Shown here: in pieces, positions 42,644 through 52,893 of the stretch
Position numbering within the stretch: position 1 is the stretch's first letter
Layout: every line of letters starts with the position of its first letter
DNA from: Coriobacteriia bacterium
GTDB lineage: Bacteria > Actinomycetota > Coriobacteriia > Anaerosomatales > Kmv31
Direction: 5' to 3'
Assembly: GCA_014859305.1 (NCBI GenBank)
Contig: JACUUM010000007.1
Span: 1 to 56,763 of the forward strand
Length of the DNA: 56,763 bases
Notes under the pieces: model-generated
Told to the model about the DNA's origin: nothing
The model's input: the letters and a program-made list of their open reading frames with translations, nothing else
Database searches by the model: none
Made by a program: the position numbers and the translations under genes

Positions 42644-45600
42644 GTGATCGCTCCGAGTGGACCGCGGAACGCCGAACGACCCGCCTCCCGGGTCGCGTTC
42701 GAGGTTCGCGCCGACGAGCCCTTCCGCGGCGAACTCCTCTCGGCCCTGCGCCTCGCCGAGCGCGCCTCGGCGCTCGCCGCGGGACAGCGGCATACGACCG
42801 CCGCCGCCCCGAAGACCACGCCGCTCATCGCGCTGCTGAACGCCGCCGACGAGCGGCTGCGTGAGGACAACGCCTACCTCCACGAGGCGGCGCGGGAGTA
42901 CGGCACCGTCTCGCCCGCGGCGGAGTGGCTGCTCGACAACCACTACCTCGTGGACGATCAGATCGCCACGGCTCGCGCCGACCTGCCGCCGGGCTTCGGC
43001 AAGGAGCTGCCGAGACTGACCGCGGGAGCTCTCGCCGGCTTCCCCCGCATCTACGAGGCGATCGTCTACCTCGTCGCGCACACTGACAGTCGCATCGACG
43101 AGGAGTACCTGGTCCGCTACGTCATGGGCTTCCAGGACGCCTCGGCGCTCTCCATCGGCGAGGTGTGGGCGGTGCCGATCATGCTGCGCGTCGCCCTCGT
43201 CGAGAACGTCCGCCGGCTGTCGGGCCGCGTCGTCCGCGCCGCCGCGAACGAGCGCGCCGCCGACGTCTGGGCGAACCGCCTCATCGTCGCGACGCAGGAC
43301 GACCCCGACGCCGTCCCGGGTCTCCTCGGCCGGCTGGACGCGGAGTGGCCCGAGGCCGACCCGGCGTTCATGGCTCGGCTCGCGCAGCGCCTCGGCGGAC
43401 AGGAAGCGGGTGTGGCGCAGGTCGGCGAGTGGCTCGAGAAGCGCCTCGCCGCCGCGGGCATCCGCCTGGAGCGCGTGGTCTTCGTGCAGCAGCAGGCCCA
43501 GGCCGCCGACCAGGTGTCGATCGCCAACTCGATCACCTCGATGCGCTTCCTCGAGGCCTTCGACTGGAAGTCGTTCTTCGAGCGCACGAGCCTCGTCGAG
43601 CAGATCCTGCGGGAGGACCCCGCCGAGATCTACGACAAGATGGACTTCGCGAGCCGCGACCGGTACCGGCACGCGCTCGAGGAGATGGCGAAGCGCTGCC
43701 CCCTCACCGAGATCGGCGTAGCGGAGGCCGCGGTGAGCTGGGCGGGCCAGGCGCTGGCCGAGGAGGCGGCGGACACGGTCCGGGGCCACGTGGGCTACTA
43801 CCTGATCAGCGGAGGCCGATACGGGTTCGAGCGCAGCGTGGGCTACCGGCGGAGCGTGCGGGAGCGGCTGTACCGGGGACCGCTGCGGCGCGGCGGTCTG
43901 GTCTACTCGGGCCTGGCGGTCTCCGTCACGGCCGCGCTGACGGCGCTGCTGGGCTGGTACTCACGGTTCGCAGGGGTGGGCGACTGGCAGTCCGGCCTGC
44001 TGATGCTGCTGGCCCTGATCCCCCTGTCCGACCTGTCGCTCAACGTCGTCAACCGGATGGCGACGTCCGTGTGGCCGCCACGCACGCTCCCCAAGATCGA
44101 CTACCGGCGCCCGCTCTCGGACGCGCACCGGACGCTCGTGGTCGTGCCGGCGCTCCTGACCTCGGCCAAGGCGACTCAGTCGGTCATCGACAACCTGGAG
44201 GTCGTCTTCCTCGCCAACGCCGACCCGAACGTGCACCTGGCGCTGCTGGGCGACCTGAGGGGCGCCTCGGAGGAGGTCATGCCCGGCGACCAGGACGTCA
44301 TCTCCGCGGCGGTGCAAGGCATCGACAAGCTCAACCAACGCTACGGGGACGAGGTGGGCTACGAGCCGTTCCACCTGTTCGTGCGCGGGCGCGTGTACTC
44401 CGAGACCGAGGGTGCCTGGCTGGGGTGGGAACGCAAGCGCGGATCGCTCGTGGAGCTGAACCGGCGCCTGCGCGGGGAGTCCGACACGACGTTCACGCAC
44501 GAGCTCGGCGACGCCGCGTTCCTGCCCGGCGTGACCTTCGTCATCACGCTGGACGCCGACACCGTCCTGCCCCGGGACGGCGCGCGCCGCCTGGTGGGCA
44601 CGATCGCGCACCCGCTCAACCGCGCCGTGGTCGACTTCGAGCGGCGGTGGGTGAGGCGCGGCTACGGCCTGGTCCAGCCGCGGGTGGGCATGTCGCTTCC
44701 CGCCGCCAACCGGACCTTCTTCGCGTGGCTGTACTCGGGGGTCACCGGCATCGACCCGTACTCGGGCGCGGTCTCGGACACGTACCAGGACGTCTTCGGC
44801 GAGGGCAGCTTCACCGGCAAGGGGGTCTACGAGGTCGACGTCTTCAACGCAGTGCTGGCGGGACGCATACCCGAGGCAACGCTTCTCAGTCACGACCTGC
44901 TGGAGGGCAACTTCCTGCGAACCGCGCTCGCAAGCGACGTCGAGGTGCTGGACGACTACCCCTCGACCTACCCCAGTCACGCCGCGCGGCTCCACCGCTG
45001 GGTGCGGGGTGACTGGCAGACGCTCCCCTGGCTCGGGCTGCGCGTGCCCGCCGCCGACGGCAGGTACGTGCCCAACCAGCTCTCGGCGCTGCACCGCTGG
45101 AAGCTGGTGGACAACCTCCGCAGGAGCCTGGTGGCGCCGACCCTGCTGCTGCTCATCGTCTCGGCGTGGCTCCTCCTGCCGGAGCCGGACCTCGTCTGGC
45201 CGGCGTTCATCCTGTCGGTCATCCTCTTCCCGGCGTGGTTCAACCTCGCGGACTCGACGGTGTTCCGCGCGCTGTCGGCGAACTTCGGAGTCCTGTTCGA
45301 GTCGGCGTGGGAGGACCTCAAGCGCGACGTCGCGCGCTCCACCATCGAGCTCGCCCTCCTGCCGCACCAGGCGTACCTGATGACCGACGCCGTCGTCCGA
45401 TCGCTCTACCGCGTCTACGTGAGCCGGCGTTACCTGCTCGAATGGACGACCGCCGCCGACGTCGAGCGCGCGCTCGGTCGCGACCTTGCCGGCTACCTCC
45501 GCCGCATCGGGCCCGCCTCGGTGATCGCCGTCGGCCTCGCGCTGCCCGGGGCGCTGCGCTCGGCGCTCCACTTCGCGGTCACGCTGCCGTTGCTCGTACT

Positions 45601-48600
45601 GTGGCTGGCCGCGCCCGTGATCGCGTGGCGGATCTCGCAGCCGCTCGTGCGCGAGCGCCGGGAGTTGACCGAGTCCGACCGCTTCGCGCTGCGTCGCGTC
45701 GCGCGCAAGACGTGGCGGTTCTTCGAGGACTTCGTCACGCCCGAGGACCATTGGCTGACTCCGGACAACTTCCAGGAGGACCCCAAGGGCGAGGTCGCCC
45801 GCCGCACCTCTCCCACGAACATGGGCCTGCAGCTGCTCTCCACGCTGTCCGCCTACGACCTGGGCTACCTCCCGCTGGGGGAGCTGGTCGACCGCGTCTC
45901 CCGTACGCTGTCCACGCTCGCCGGGATGGAGCGCTTCCGGGGCCACTTCTACAACTGGTACGACACGACGACCCTGCAGCCGCTGCGCCCCGGCTACATC
46001 TCGACGGTGGACAGCGGGAACCTCGCCGGCAACCTCATCGTCCTGCGGGTGGGCCTGCTCGAGGCCTCGGAGAGCCCCCTGGTCGGCCCCGCCTCGCTGG
46101 CCGGCCTCGCGGACACGGTGCACCTGGCCATAGAGGACCTCCTCGCCGCGCACGACAGGATCGGCCCCATCGACGCTCAGGCCGCCCTGCGCGAGATGCT
46201 CGACGAGCTCCTTCGCCGCCTGACGCTGGAGGAGGCACCCCGTAACCTGGGCGGCTGGCGCTCGCTGTCGCGACGTCTCCTGGACGCCACCGCCGAACTG
46301 CGCCCGCTGGTCGCACGGCTCGCGCAGGAGGGGCCGCCCGAGGCCGACGGCGCCTCGAGGCTCGAGGCGGCGCGCGACTCGGTGCTCGCGGTGCACCGCG
46401 AGGTCGTCGCGCTGGCCGCGACGATCCAGGGCTACGCGCCCTGGGCAGAGCTGCTCGACCGCATCCCCACCCCCGTGCGGGGCACGGGGGACCCGGTGCT
46501 GCGCCCCCTCGTGGACTTCACGCCGAGCCTCGTCGGCCTCGCGGAGGGGCTGACCGACGTGCTGCGCGCGTTGGACATGATGGCCGCGCACCCGCTGGGC
46601 TCCACCGAGCCCGAGCGCGCGGAGGTCTCGTCGTGGGCCGCGGGCCTGGCGGGCGGCGTCCGGAAGAACCGCGGCGCGTGCGTCACCTTGCTGGCCCAGC
46701 TCCGGCTGCAGGCCGACATAGCGCGCGAGATGTGGGAGCACACCGACTTCCGCATGCTGTACGACAGCTCGCGCCAGCTCTTCTCCATCGGCTTCAACAC
46801 GGCCGAGGGGCGGCTCGACAACTCGTACTACGACATGCTCGCCTCCGAGTGCCGCCTTGCGAGCTTCCTGGCGGTGGCGAAGGGCGACGTGCCACAGGAG
46901 CACTGGTTCCGGCTGGGCCGCGGCATCACCTCGACGCCCGGAGGCAGGGCCCTTCTCTCATGGAGCGCCTCGATGTTCGAGTACCTGATGCCGTTGCTGG
47001 TGATGAAGAGCTGGCCCGAGACGCTGCTGGACATGACGTACTACTCCGTCGTGAAGCGGCAGATCCAGTACGGGCGCCAGCGCGGGGTGCCCTGGGGCGT
47101 CTCGGAGTCGGCGTTCAACGCCAAGGACGTCGACCTCACCTATCAGTACCAGGCCTTCGGAGTACCCGGGCTCGGGCTCAAGCGAGGGCTCTCCGAAGAC
47201 GTGGTCGTGGCGCCCTACGCGAGCGCGCTCGCACTGCCGATCGAGCCTCGGGCCGCGGTGGACAACCTCGCCGCGCTGGCCAAGCGCGGCGCCGAGGGGC
47301 GGTTCGGGTACTACGAGGCGATCGACTACACCCCGGGCCGCGTGCCTGCGGGAACCGAGCGCGCGGTGGTCAAGGCGTACTTCGCCCACCACCAGGGGAT
47401 GAGCCTGGTGGCGATGGGCAACGAGCTAACCGGCTATGCGATGCGGGAACGGTTCCACCTGGACCCGGTGGTGCAGTCGGCCGAGCTGCTGCTCCAGGAG
47501 CGGGTCCCGCGCAGGATCCAGCTCGCGCAGCCCCACGTCGAAGAGGTCCGCTACGTCCGGTCCGTGCGCGAGCTCCCGCCCCCGCTGGCGCGCTCCTACC
47601 CTCTGGCGGGCACGCCGGTCCCCGCGACGCACTTCCTCTCCAACGGGCGCTACTCCGTGATGGTCACCAACGGCGGCGGCGGTTACAGCCGCTGCGACGG
47701 TGTCGCGATCACCCGCTACCGCGAGGACGTCACGCGCGACTGCTGGGGTCAGTTCATCTACATCCGGGACGACGACACGGGCGAGCTGTGGTCCGCCGCC
47801 TACCAGCCCGTGGGCGCCGAGCCGGACGACTACCACGTGACGTTCTCCATCGACAAGGCGGAGTACCGGCGCACCGACGGGCGGATCGACACGCACACCG
47901 AGGTGATCGTCTCACCGGAGGAGGACGTGGAGGTCCGCCGCATCACGATCACGAACCACGGCCGCGAGGTGAGGCACCTGCGCGCAGTGAGCTACTTCGA
48001 GCTGGCCCTCGCCCCGCAGGGCGCCGACCAGGCACACAAGGCCTTCTCCAACCTGTTCGTGGAGACCGAGGCCCTCGACGACCTTCGCGCGCTCCTGTTC
48101 ACGCGCCGCCCGCGCTCCTCGGAGGAGGGGCGGATGTGGGGACTCCACGTGCTCGCGTGCGACCGCCCGGAGGAGTGTGAGTGGTCGTACGAGACCGACC
48201 GCGCGGTGTTCCTCGGCCGGCTGCGCGGGACGTGGGCGCCCGAGGCGATGGAGCGGCGCGAGCCGCTCTCGCGTACCGTGGGCGCGGTGCTCGACCCGGT
48301 GTGCGCCGTCGAGCAGCGGGTCGTGATCCCGCCGGGCGAGACAGCGCACCTCGCGTTCGCCACGGGCATGGCGGGGTCGCGCGAGCGCGCGGTGGAGCTG
48401 GCGGAGCGGTACCGGGACATCCGTACCGCTCAGCGCGCTGCCGACCTGGCCTGGACCGCGGGGCAGATAGAGCTGCGCGACCTTGGCATCTCCGCCGAGG
48501 AGGCGGTGGCCTTCCAGCGGCTCGCTTCCCGCCTGCTGCTCACGGACCCGTACTCCCGCCTGAAGGTCAAGACGCCCACCGAGAACCGGCTCCAGATGTC

Positions 48601-51463
48601 GGGGCTGTGGACGCTGGGTATCTCCGGCGACCTGCCCATCCTGCTCGTCCGGGTGGAACGTCTGGAGGAGACGCAGATAGTGCGGCAGGCGCTGCTGGCC
48701 CACCAGTACTGGCGTCACAAGGGGCTCGTCGCCGACCTCGTGATCCTGAACGCGCGGCCCTCCGGGTACGCCGACGAGCTCGACGACCGGCTGAGGCTGC
48801 TGGTGCGAACGGGTCATGCGCTCCAGCTCGTGGACAAGCCGGGCGGCGTGTTCCTGCGACGCGCCGACCAGATGGCCCCCGACGTTCTGAACCTGCTGCT
48901 CTCCGTCGCGCGCGCGACGCTGGCTGGCGACGGAGGGCCCCTCGAGCTCCAGCTCGAGCAGCGGGCCAAGCGCCCCGAGGCGCCCGACCGGCTGGTGCCC
49001 AAGGAGCGGCCCCGGTCGTACCCCTCGCTGCCCTTCGAGCGCCAGGCTCTCGCGTTCGACAACGGCTTCGGCGGCTTCGACCTCGAGCGCGGGGAGTACG
49101 TGGTCGTGCACGAGCCAGGTGATGCGACGCCGGCCCCGTGGGTCAACGTCGTCGCGCGCCCGGGCTTCGGCACCCTCGTCTCGGAGGCCGGCATCGGTTG
49201 CACGTGGGCCGAGAACAGCCACGAGAACCGCATCACCACGTGGAACAACGATGCCGTGTCGGACGGCACCGGCGAGAGCTTCTACGTGCGGGACGAGGAG
49301 ACTGGCGAGTTCTGGTCGCCGACGCCGCTGCCCGTGCCCGACCCCTCGCCCTGCATCGTGCGGCACGGGCGCGGCTACACGCGTTTCGAGCGCCGCACCC
49401 ACGGCATCGAGCACGAGCTCACCTGGTTCGTCGACGCCGAGGACCCCGTGCGCGTCGCGCGGCTGCGGCTGACCAACCTCTTCGGCGTTCATCGGAGGTT
49501 GTCGGTGACGCACCTCGTGGAGTGGGTGCTCGGCTCCTCTCGCTCCGCGGCGCAGCAACGCGTCGTCACCGGCTTCGACGAGGAGACGGCGATGCTCACG
49601 GCGCACAACTGGTTCAATGCCGACTTCCCCGGCCGGGTCGCTTTCCTGGCCTGCGACCGCGAGCTCCACTCCTTCACCGCGAGCCGGACCGAGTTCCTGG
49701 GGCGCAACCGCCATCCGGGCTCGCCCGCGGCGATGCGGCGCAAGGGCCTCGGCGGCGTCACCGGCCGGTTCCACGACAACTGCGGGGCGCTCATGACCGT
49801 CGTCGAACTCGAACCCGGCGCGAGCGCGGAGGTCTCGTTCTTCCTCGGGCAGGCCGACGACGAGGCGCGCTGCCGGGAGATCGTCCGGCGGATGAGGCGC
49901 CCGGCCGCCGTCGCGCGGTCGCTCGCCGCCGTCGGAGCCTTCTGGGACGAGCTGCTCGGCGCCGTCCGCGTACAGACGCCGGACGCGGCCCTGGACGCGC
50001 TGCTGAACGGGCCGCTCCTGTACCAGGTGCTCTCATGCCGGGTATGGGGGCGCACCGCGTTGTACCAGTCCTCGGGGGCCTTCGGCTTCCGCGACCAGCT
50101 CCAGGACGTGCTGTCGGTACTGTGGACGCGCCCGGAGCTCGCCCGGGCTCACGTCGTCGAGGCCTGCCGCCACCAGTTCGAGCGCGGCGACGTCATGCAC
50201 TGGTGGCAGCCGTCCTCGGGCAGGGGCGTGCGGACCAGGTTCGTGGACGACCGCCACTGGCTCCCGCTGACGGTCGCCGAGTACGTGAAGGCAACAGGGG
50301 ACACCGGCGTCCTGGACGAGGAGGCGCACTTCATCCTCGGCCAGGAGGTCCCCGAGGGGCGCGAGGACGTCTACACGGTCCCCGAGATCGGCGAGACGGG
50401 CAGCGTGTACGAGCACTGCGTGCGGGCGCTGGACACGGGCTTCGGCGTCGGCCCGCACGGCCTGCCGCTGATGGGCGGCGGCGACTGGAACGACGGGATG
50501 AACCGGGTAGGCGTGGGCGGAAGCGGCGAGAGCGTGTGGATGGCCTGGTTCCTCAACACGGTGATGAGCCGCTTCGCGCCGATCTGCGAGTCACGCGGCG
50601 ACCACGAGCGCGCCGAACGGTATCGCGCGTTCGCGGAGGGGGTCGCGAAGGCCGCCGAGGAGCAGGCCTGGGACGGCGCGTGGTACCGCCGCGCGTACTT
50701 CGACGACGGCACGCCGTTGGGCACGCGGGGCGCCGAGGAGTGCCGCATCGACGCGATAGCCCAGGCGTGGGCGGTGATCTCCGGTGCCGCCGACGGGCAG
50801 CGCGCGATGCGGGCGATGGAGTCCGTCGAGCAGAAGCTCGTCCGATGGGACGACGGCCTGGTACAGCTGCTCGACCCGCCGTTCGACCGCATGCCTCACG
50901 ACCCGGGCTACATCAAGGGCTACGTGCCCGGCGTGCGCGAGAACGGCGGCCAGTACACCCACGCGGCAGTGTGGACGGTGCTCGCGTACCTGCTGATGGG
51001 CGAGGGGGACGAGGCGCTCGCGCTGCTCGACCTGATCAACCCGGTGAACCACACCGGGACGCGGGAGGACTGCGAGCGCTACCGCGTCGAGCCCTACGCG
51101 CTCGCCGCCGACGTCTACGCGGTGGCGCCGCACGTCGGCAGGGGAGGGTGGACGTGGTACACGGGCTCGGCGAGCTGGTTCTACCGGGTGGCGGTCCACG
51201 ACCTCCTCGGCCTCGACCTGCTCGCCGAGGACGGGACGCGGTACATGATCGTGGACCCGTGCATACCCAAGTCGTGGCCGGGCTTCGGGATGACGTACCG
51301 CTGGCGCGGCACTACCTACCGCATCGAGGTCGCCAACCCCCGCGGCGTCAACAGGGGCGTCGCGCGCGTCGAGGTGGACGGGGCCGTTGTCCCCGAGCAC
51401 CGGGTGCCCTTGCGCGAGGGCGACGGCGAGCACCACGTCGTGGTGACGCTGCTCGGCGGGTAG
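42644..51463 (+). CDS. Cyclic beta-1,2-glucan synthase-like protein (NdvB/ChvB family)
   Basis: 2939 residues, comparable to ChvB/NdvB (about 2800). Order: N-terminal cytoplasmic region (about 1-410, helical, with DNHYLVDDQIATARADLPPG); membrane helices at about 415-470; a glycosyltransferase domain with VTFVITLDADTVLPRDGARR (DxD-type at about 637) and PRVGMSLPAANRTFFAWLYS; membrane helices at about 830-880 and 960-1000; a glycoamylase-like segment at about 1480-1540 (GVSESAFNAKDVDLTYQYQA, VVAPYASALALPIEP); and duplicated GT36/GH94 regions to the end, with VGPHGLPLMGGGDWNDGMNR carrying the catalytic aspartate of GH94 phosphorylases. The family polymerises and trims beta-1,2-glucan at the inner membrane. 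GTG start with GGGCGAG upstream; a slightly different start is possible. Confidence 0.9.
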   Translation: MIAPSGPRNAERPASRVAFEVRADEPFRGELLSALRLAERASALAAGQRHTTAAAPKTTPLIALLNAADERLREDNAYLHEAAREYGTVSPAAEWLLDNHYLVDDQIATARADLPPGFGKELPRLTAGALAGFPRIYEAIVYLVAHTDSRIDEEYLVRYVMGFQDASALSIGEVWAVPIMLRVALVENVRRLSGRVVRAAANERAADVWANRLIVATQDDPDAVPGLLGRLDAEWPEADPAFMARLAQRLGGQEAGVAQVGEWLEKRLAAAGIRLERVVFVQQQAQAADQVSIANSITSMRFLEAFDWKSFFERTSLVEQILREDPAEIYDKMDFASRDRYRHALEEMAKRCPLTEIGVAEAAVSWAGQALAEEAADTVRGHVGYYLISGGRYGFERSVGYRRSVRERLYRGPLRRGGLVYSGLAVSVTAALTALLGWYSRFAGVGDWQSGLLMLLALIPLSDLSLNVVNRMATSVWPPRTLPKIDYRRPLSDAHRTLVVVPALLTSAKATQSVIDNLEVVFLANADPNVHLALLGDLRGASEEVMPGDQDVISAAVQGIDKLNQRYGDEVGYEPFHLFVRGRVYSETEGAWLGWERKRGSLVELNRRLRGESDTTFTHELGDAAFLPGVTFVITLDADTVLPRDGARRLVGTIAHPLNRAVVDFERRWVRRGYGLVQPRVGMSLPAANRTFFAWLYSGVTGIDPYSGAVSDTYQDVFGEGSFTGKGVYEVDVFNAVLAGRIPEATLLSHDLLEGNFLRTALASDVEVLDDYPSTYPSHAARLHRWVRGDWQTLPWLGLRVPAADGRYVPNQLSALHRWKLVDNLRRSLVAPTLLLLIVSAWLLLPEPDLVWPAFILSVILFPAWFNLADSTVFRALSANFGVLFESAWEDLKRDVARSTIELALLPHQAYLMTDAVVRSLYRVYVSRRYLLEWTTAADVERALGRDLAGYLRRIGPASVIAVGLALPGALRSALHFAVTLPLLVLWLAAPVIAWRISQPLVRERRELTESDRFALRRVARKTWRFFEDFVTPEDHWLTPDNFQEDPKGEVARRTSPTNMGLQLLSTLSAYDLGYLPLGELVDRVSRTLSTLAGMERFRGHFYNWYDTTTLQPLRPGYISTVDSGNLAGNLIVLRVGLLEASESPLVGPASLAGLADTVHLAIEDLLAAHDRIGPIDAQAALREMLDELLRRLTLEEAPRNLGGWRSLSRRLLDATAELRPLVARLAQEGPPEADGASRLEAARDSVLAVHREVVALAATIQGYAPWAELLDRIPTPVRGTGDPVLRPLVDFTPSLVGLAEGLTDVLRALDMMAAHPLGSTEPERAEVSSWAAGLAGGVRKNRGACVTLLAQLRLQADIAREMWEHTDFRMLYDSSRQLFSIGFNTAEGRLDNSYYDMLASECRLASFLAVAKGDVPQEHWFRLGRGITSTPGGRALLSWSASMFEYLMPLLVMKSWPETLLDMTYYSVVKRQIQYGRQRGVPWGVSESAFNAKDVDLTYQYQAFGVPGLGLKRGLSEDVVVAPYASALALPIEPRAAVDNLAALAKRGAEGRFGYYEAIDYTPGRVPAGTERAVVKAYFAHHQGMSLVAMGNELTGYAMRERFHLDPVVQSAELLLQERVPRRIQLAQPHVEEVRYVRSVRELPPPLARSYPLAGTPVPATHFLSNGRYSVMVTNGGGGYSRCDGVAITRYREDVTRDCWGQFIYIRDDDTGELWSAAYQPVGAEPDDYHVTFSIDKAEYRRTDGRIDTHTEVIVSPEEDVEVRRITITNHGREVRHLRAVSYFELALAPQGADQAHKAFSNLFVETEALDDLRALLFTRRPRSSEEGRMWGLHVLACDRPEECEWSYETDRAVFLGRLRGTWAPEAMERREPLSRTVGAVLDPVCAVEQRVVIPPGETAHLAFATGMAGSRERAVELAERYRDIRTAQRAADLAWTAGQIELRDLGISAEEAVAFQRLASRLLLTDPYSRLKVKTPTENRLQMSGLWTLGISGDLPILLVRVERLEETQIVRQALLAHQYWRHKGLVADLVILNARPSGYADELDDRLRLLVRTGHALQLVDKPGGVFLRRADQMAPDVLNLLLSVARATLAGDGGPLELQLEQRAKRPEAPDRLVPKERPRSYPSLPFERQALAFDNGFGGFDLERGEYVVVHEPGDATPAPWVNVVARPGFGTLVSEAGIGCTWAENSHENRITTWNNDAVSDGTGESFYVRDEETGEFWSPTPLPVPDPSPCIVRHGRGYTRFERRTHGIEHELTWFVDAEDPVRVARLRLTNLFGVHRRLSVTHLVEWVLGSSRSAAQQRVVTGFDEETAMLTAHNWFNADFPGRVAFLACDRELHSFTASRTEFLGRNRHPGSPAAMRRKGLGGVTGRFHDNCGALMTVVELEPGASAEVSFFLGQADDEARCREIVRRMRRPAAVARSLAAVGAFWDELLGAVRVQTPDAALDALLNGPLLYQVLSCRVWGRTALYQSSGAFGFRDQLQDVLSVLWTRPELARAHVVEACRHQFERGDVMHWWQPSSGRGVRTRFVDDRHWLPLTVAEYVKATGDTGVLDEEAHFILGQEVPEGREDVYTVPEIGETGSVYEHCVRALDTGFGVGPHGLPLMGGGDWNDGMNRVGVGGSGESVWMAWFLNTVMSRFAPICESRGDHERAERYRAFAEGVAKAAEEQAWDGAWYRRAYFDDGTPLGTRGAEECRIDAIAQAWAVISGAADGQRAMRAMESVEQKLVRWDDGLVQLLDPPFDRMPHDPGYIKGYVPGVRENGGQYTHAAVWTVLAYLLMGEGDEALALLDLINPVNHTGTREDCERYRVEPYALAADVYAVAPHVGRGGWTWYTGSASWFYRVAVHDLLGLDLLAEDGTRYMIVDPCIPKSWPGFGMTYRWRGTTYRIEVANPRGVNRGVARVEVDGAVVPEHRVPLREGDGEHHVVVTLLGG

Positions 51464-51538
51464 TCCGCCCCGGCCGTCCTCCCGGCCGGCGGATGTGGGT
51501 AGTGTCCCGTGAAGAGCGCCGACGACGGGAGGCCGCGA

Positions 51539-52699
51539 ATGCGCACGTTCACCGAGGAGCGCATCCCCATACTGTCGTGGCTCGACGACCTCTCGGGCAC
51601 CACGCTCGCGCAGACGCGCCACCTGGCGGCCCTGCCGTTCGCCTACCACCACGTCGCGATCATGCCTGACGCTCACGAGGGCTACGGCATGCCCATCGGC
51701 GGCGTGTTCGCGGCGCTGGGGCACGTCGTCCCCAACGCGGTGGGGCTCGACATCGGCTGCGGGGTGCGGGCGTGGCGTACCGGGGTGGGAGCCGAGGAGT
51801 TCGCTCCCTACCGCCACCAGGTCCTCAACGACATCCAGCGCAACGTGCCCGTCGGCTTCGAGTGGCGCAAGCGCCCCTCCCGCGCCGCCGCGGACCTCTT
51901 CTCCTCCGCACCGGAGGCACCCGCGCTCCACGCCCAGCTCGACCGGGCGCGCCGGCAGCTCGGCACGATGGGGGGCGGCAACCACTTCCTGGAGGTGCAG
52001 CGCGACGACGAGGGCAACGTGTGGGCGATGGTGCACTCCGGCAGCCGAAACGTGGGCAAGCAGATGGCCGAGCACTACAACCGCGTCGCCAAGGAGCTGC
52101 AACGCGGAGTCACCGACCCGATCCCCGAGGGTTGGGACCTCGCCCCGCTGCCGGCGGAGTCGCCCGAGGGGCGCGAGTACCTGGCGGTCATGCGCTGGTG
52201 CCTGCGCTTCGCCGAGGAGAACCGCGCGGCGATGCAGCGCTGCGTGCACGAGGCCTTCGAGCGCCGCGTACCGGGCTATGCGCCGGAGGATCATGTCGAC
52301 GTGCACCACAACTACGCCTCGCTCGAGACGCACTTCGGCCGTGAGGTGTACCTGCACCGCAAGGGCGCCGTGCGCGCCGTGGGCACAGTGATCGTCCCCG
52401 GCTCGATGGGCACCTCGTCCTACGTCGGCCGCGGTCTCGCGAACCCGGATGCGTTCGAGAGCTGTGCGCACGGTGCGGGACGGGCGATGAGCCGTGGCGA
52501 GGCCAAGCGGCGCATGCCGGTGGAGTCGGTGGTGCGCGAGATGCGCGAGCTCGACGTGGAGCTCTTCAAGGTGCGCAAGCGCGACGTCGCGGAGGAGGCC
52601 CCGCGCGCCTACAAGGACATCGATGACGTGATGGCCGCGCAGTCCGATCTCGTCGAGCCGGGCACCCGGCTCACGCCGCTGGGCGTGGTCAAGGGCTGA
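51539..52699 (+). CDS. rtcB: RNA-splicing ligase RtcB
   Basis: 386 residues from ATG 51539 (GGGAGG, 6 nt). Signature elements: AIMPDAHEGYGMPIGGVFAA, VGLDIGCGVRAWRTGVGAEE (metal-binding Cys and Asp), TMGGGNHFLEVQ, MVHSGSRNVGKQMAEHY, HHNYASLE, VIVPGSMGTSSYVGRG and AHGAGRAMSRGEA, where the histidine in AHGAGR is the guanylated residue. It joins RNA 3'-phosphate or 2',3'-cyclic phosphate ends to 5'-OH using GTP and Mn. It follows the glucan synthase after 75 bp, with the DEAD-box helicase next; no Archease neighbour is visible. Confidence 0.95.
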   Translation: MRTFTEERIPILSWLDDLSGTTLAQTRHLAALPFAYHHVAIMPDAHEGYGMPIGGVFAALGHVVPNAVGLDIGCGVRAWRTGVGAEEFAPYRHQVLNDIQRNVPVGFEWRKRPSRAAADLFSSAPEAPALHAQLDRARRQLGTMGGGNHFLEVQRDDEGNVWAMVHSGSRNVGKQMAEHYNRVAKELQRGVTDPIPEGWDLAPLPAESPEGREYLAVMRWCLRFAEENRAAMQRCVHEAFERRVPGYAPEDHVDVHHNYASLETHFGREVYLHRKGAVRAVGTVIVPGSMGTSSYVGRGLANPDAFESCAHGAGRAMSRGEAKRRMPVESVVREMRELDVELFKVRKRDVAEEAPRAYKDIDDVMAAQSDLVEPGTRLTPLGVVKG

Positions 52700-52762
52700 G
52701 GGGACCAGGCGGGATCACCGCAGGCGATGGCGGGGCGATTCGCGTTCTCGCAGCTTGGCACC

Positions 52763-52768
52763 TATAAT
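52763..52768 (+). promoter_or_regulatory. -10 box upstream of the DEAD-box helicase
   Basis: Perfect TATAAT, giving a leader of about 120 nt before ATG 52894. No good -35 is seen at 16-18 bp. A GGCGCG/CGCGCC hairpin (about 52868-52883) lies just before the AAGGAG site, which could make translation temperature- or structure-dependent as in other helicase leaders. Confidence 0.45.
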
Positions 52769-52893
52769 GCTCCACGTGTAGAGAAGTTCAGAGGTTGAGG
52801 ACCTTACGCTGCCCGCTCCTGTCCGGAGCCCGAGCCGCACGCGGGTCCTCGGGAGATCGCGGCGCGGGGGCGCGCCGCCGGACAAGGAGAATC

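Noticed and set aside
43961-46903. 980-codon open frame antisense to the cyclic glucan synthase
   Set aside because: Low-complexity Arg/Gly/Val sequence typical of GC-rich shadow frames; the sense frame has recognised domains throughout.
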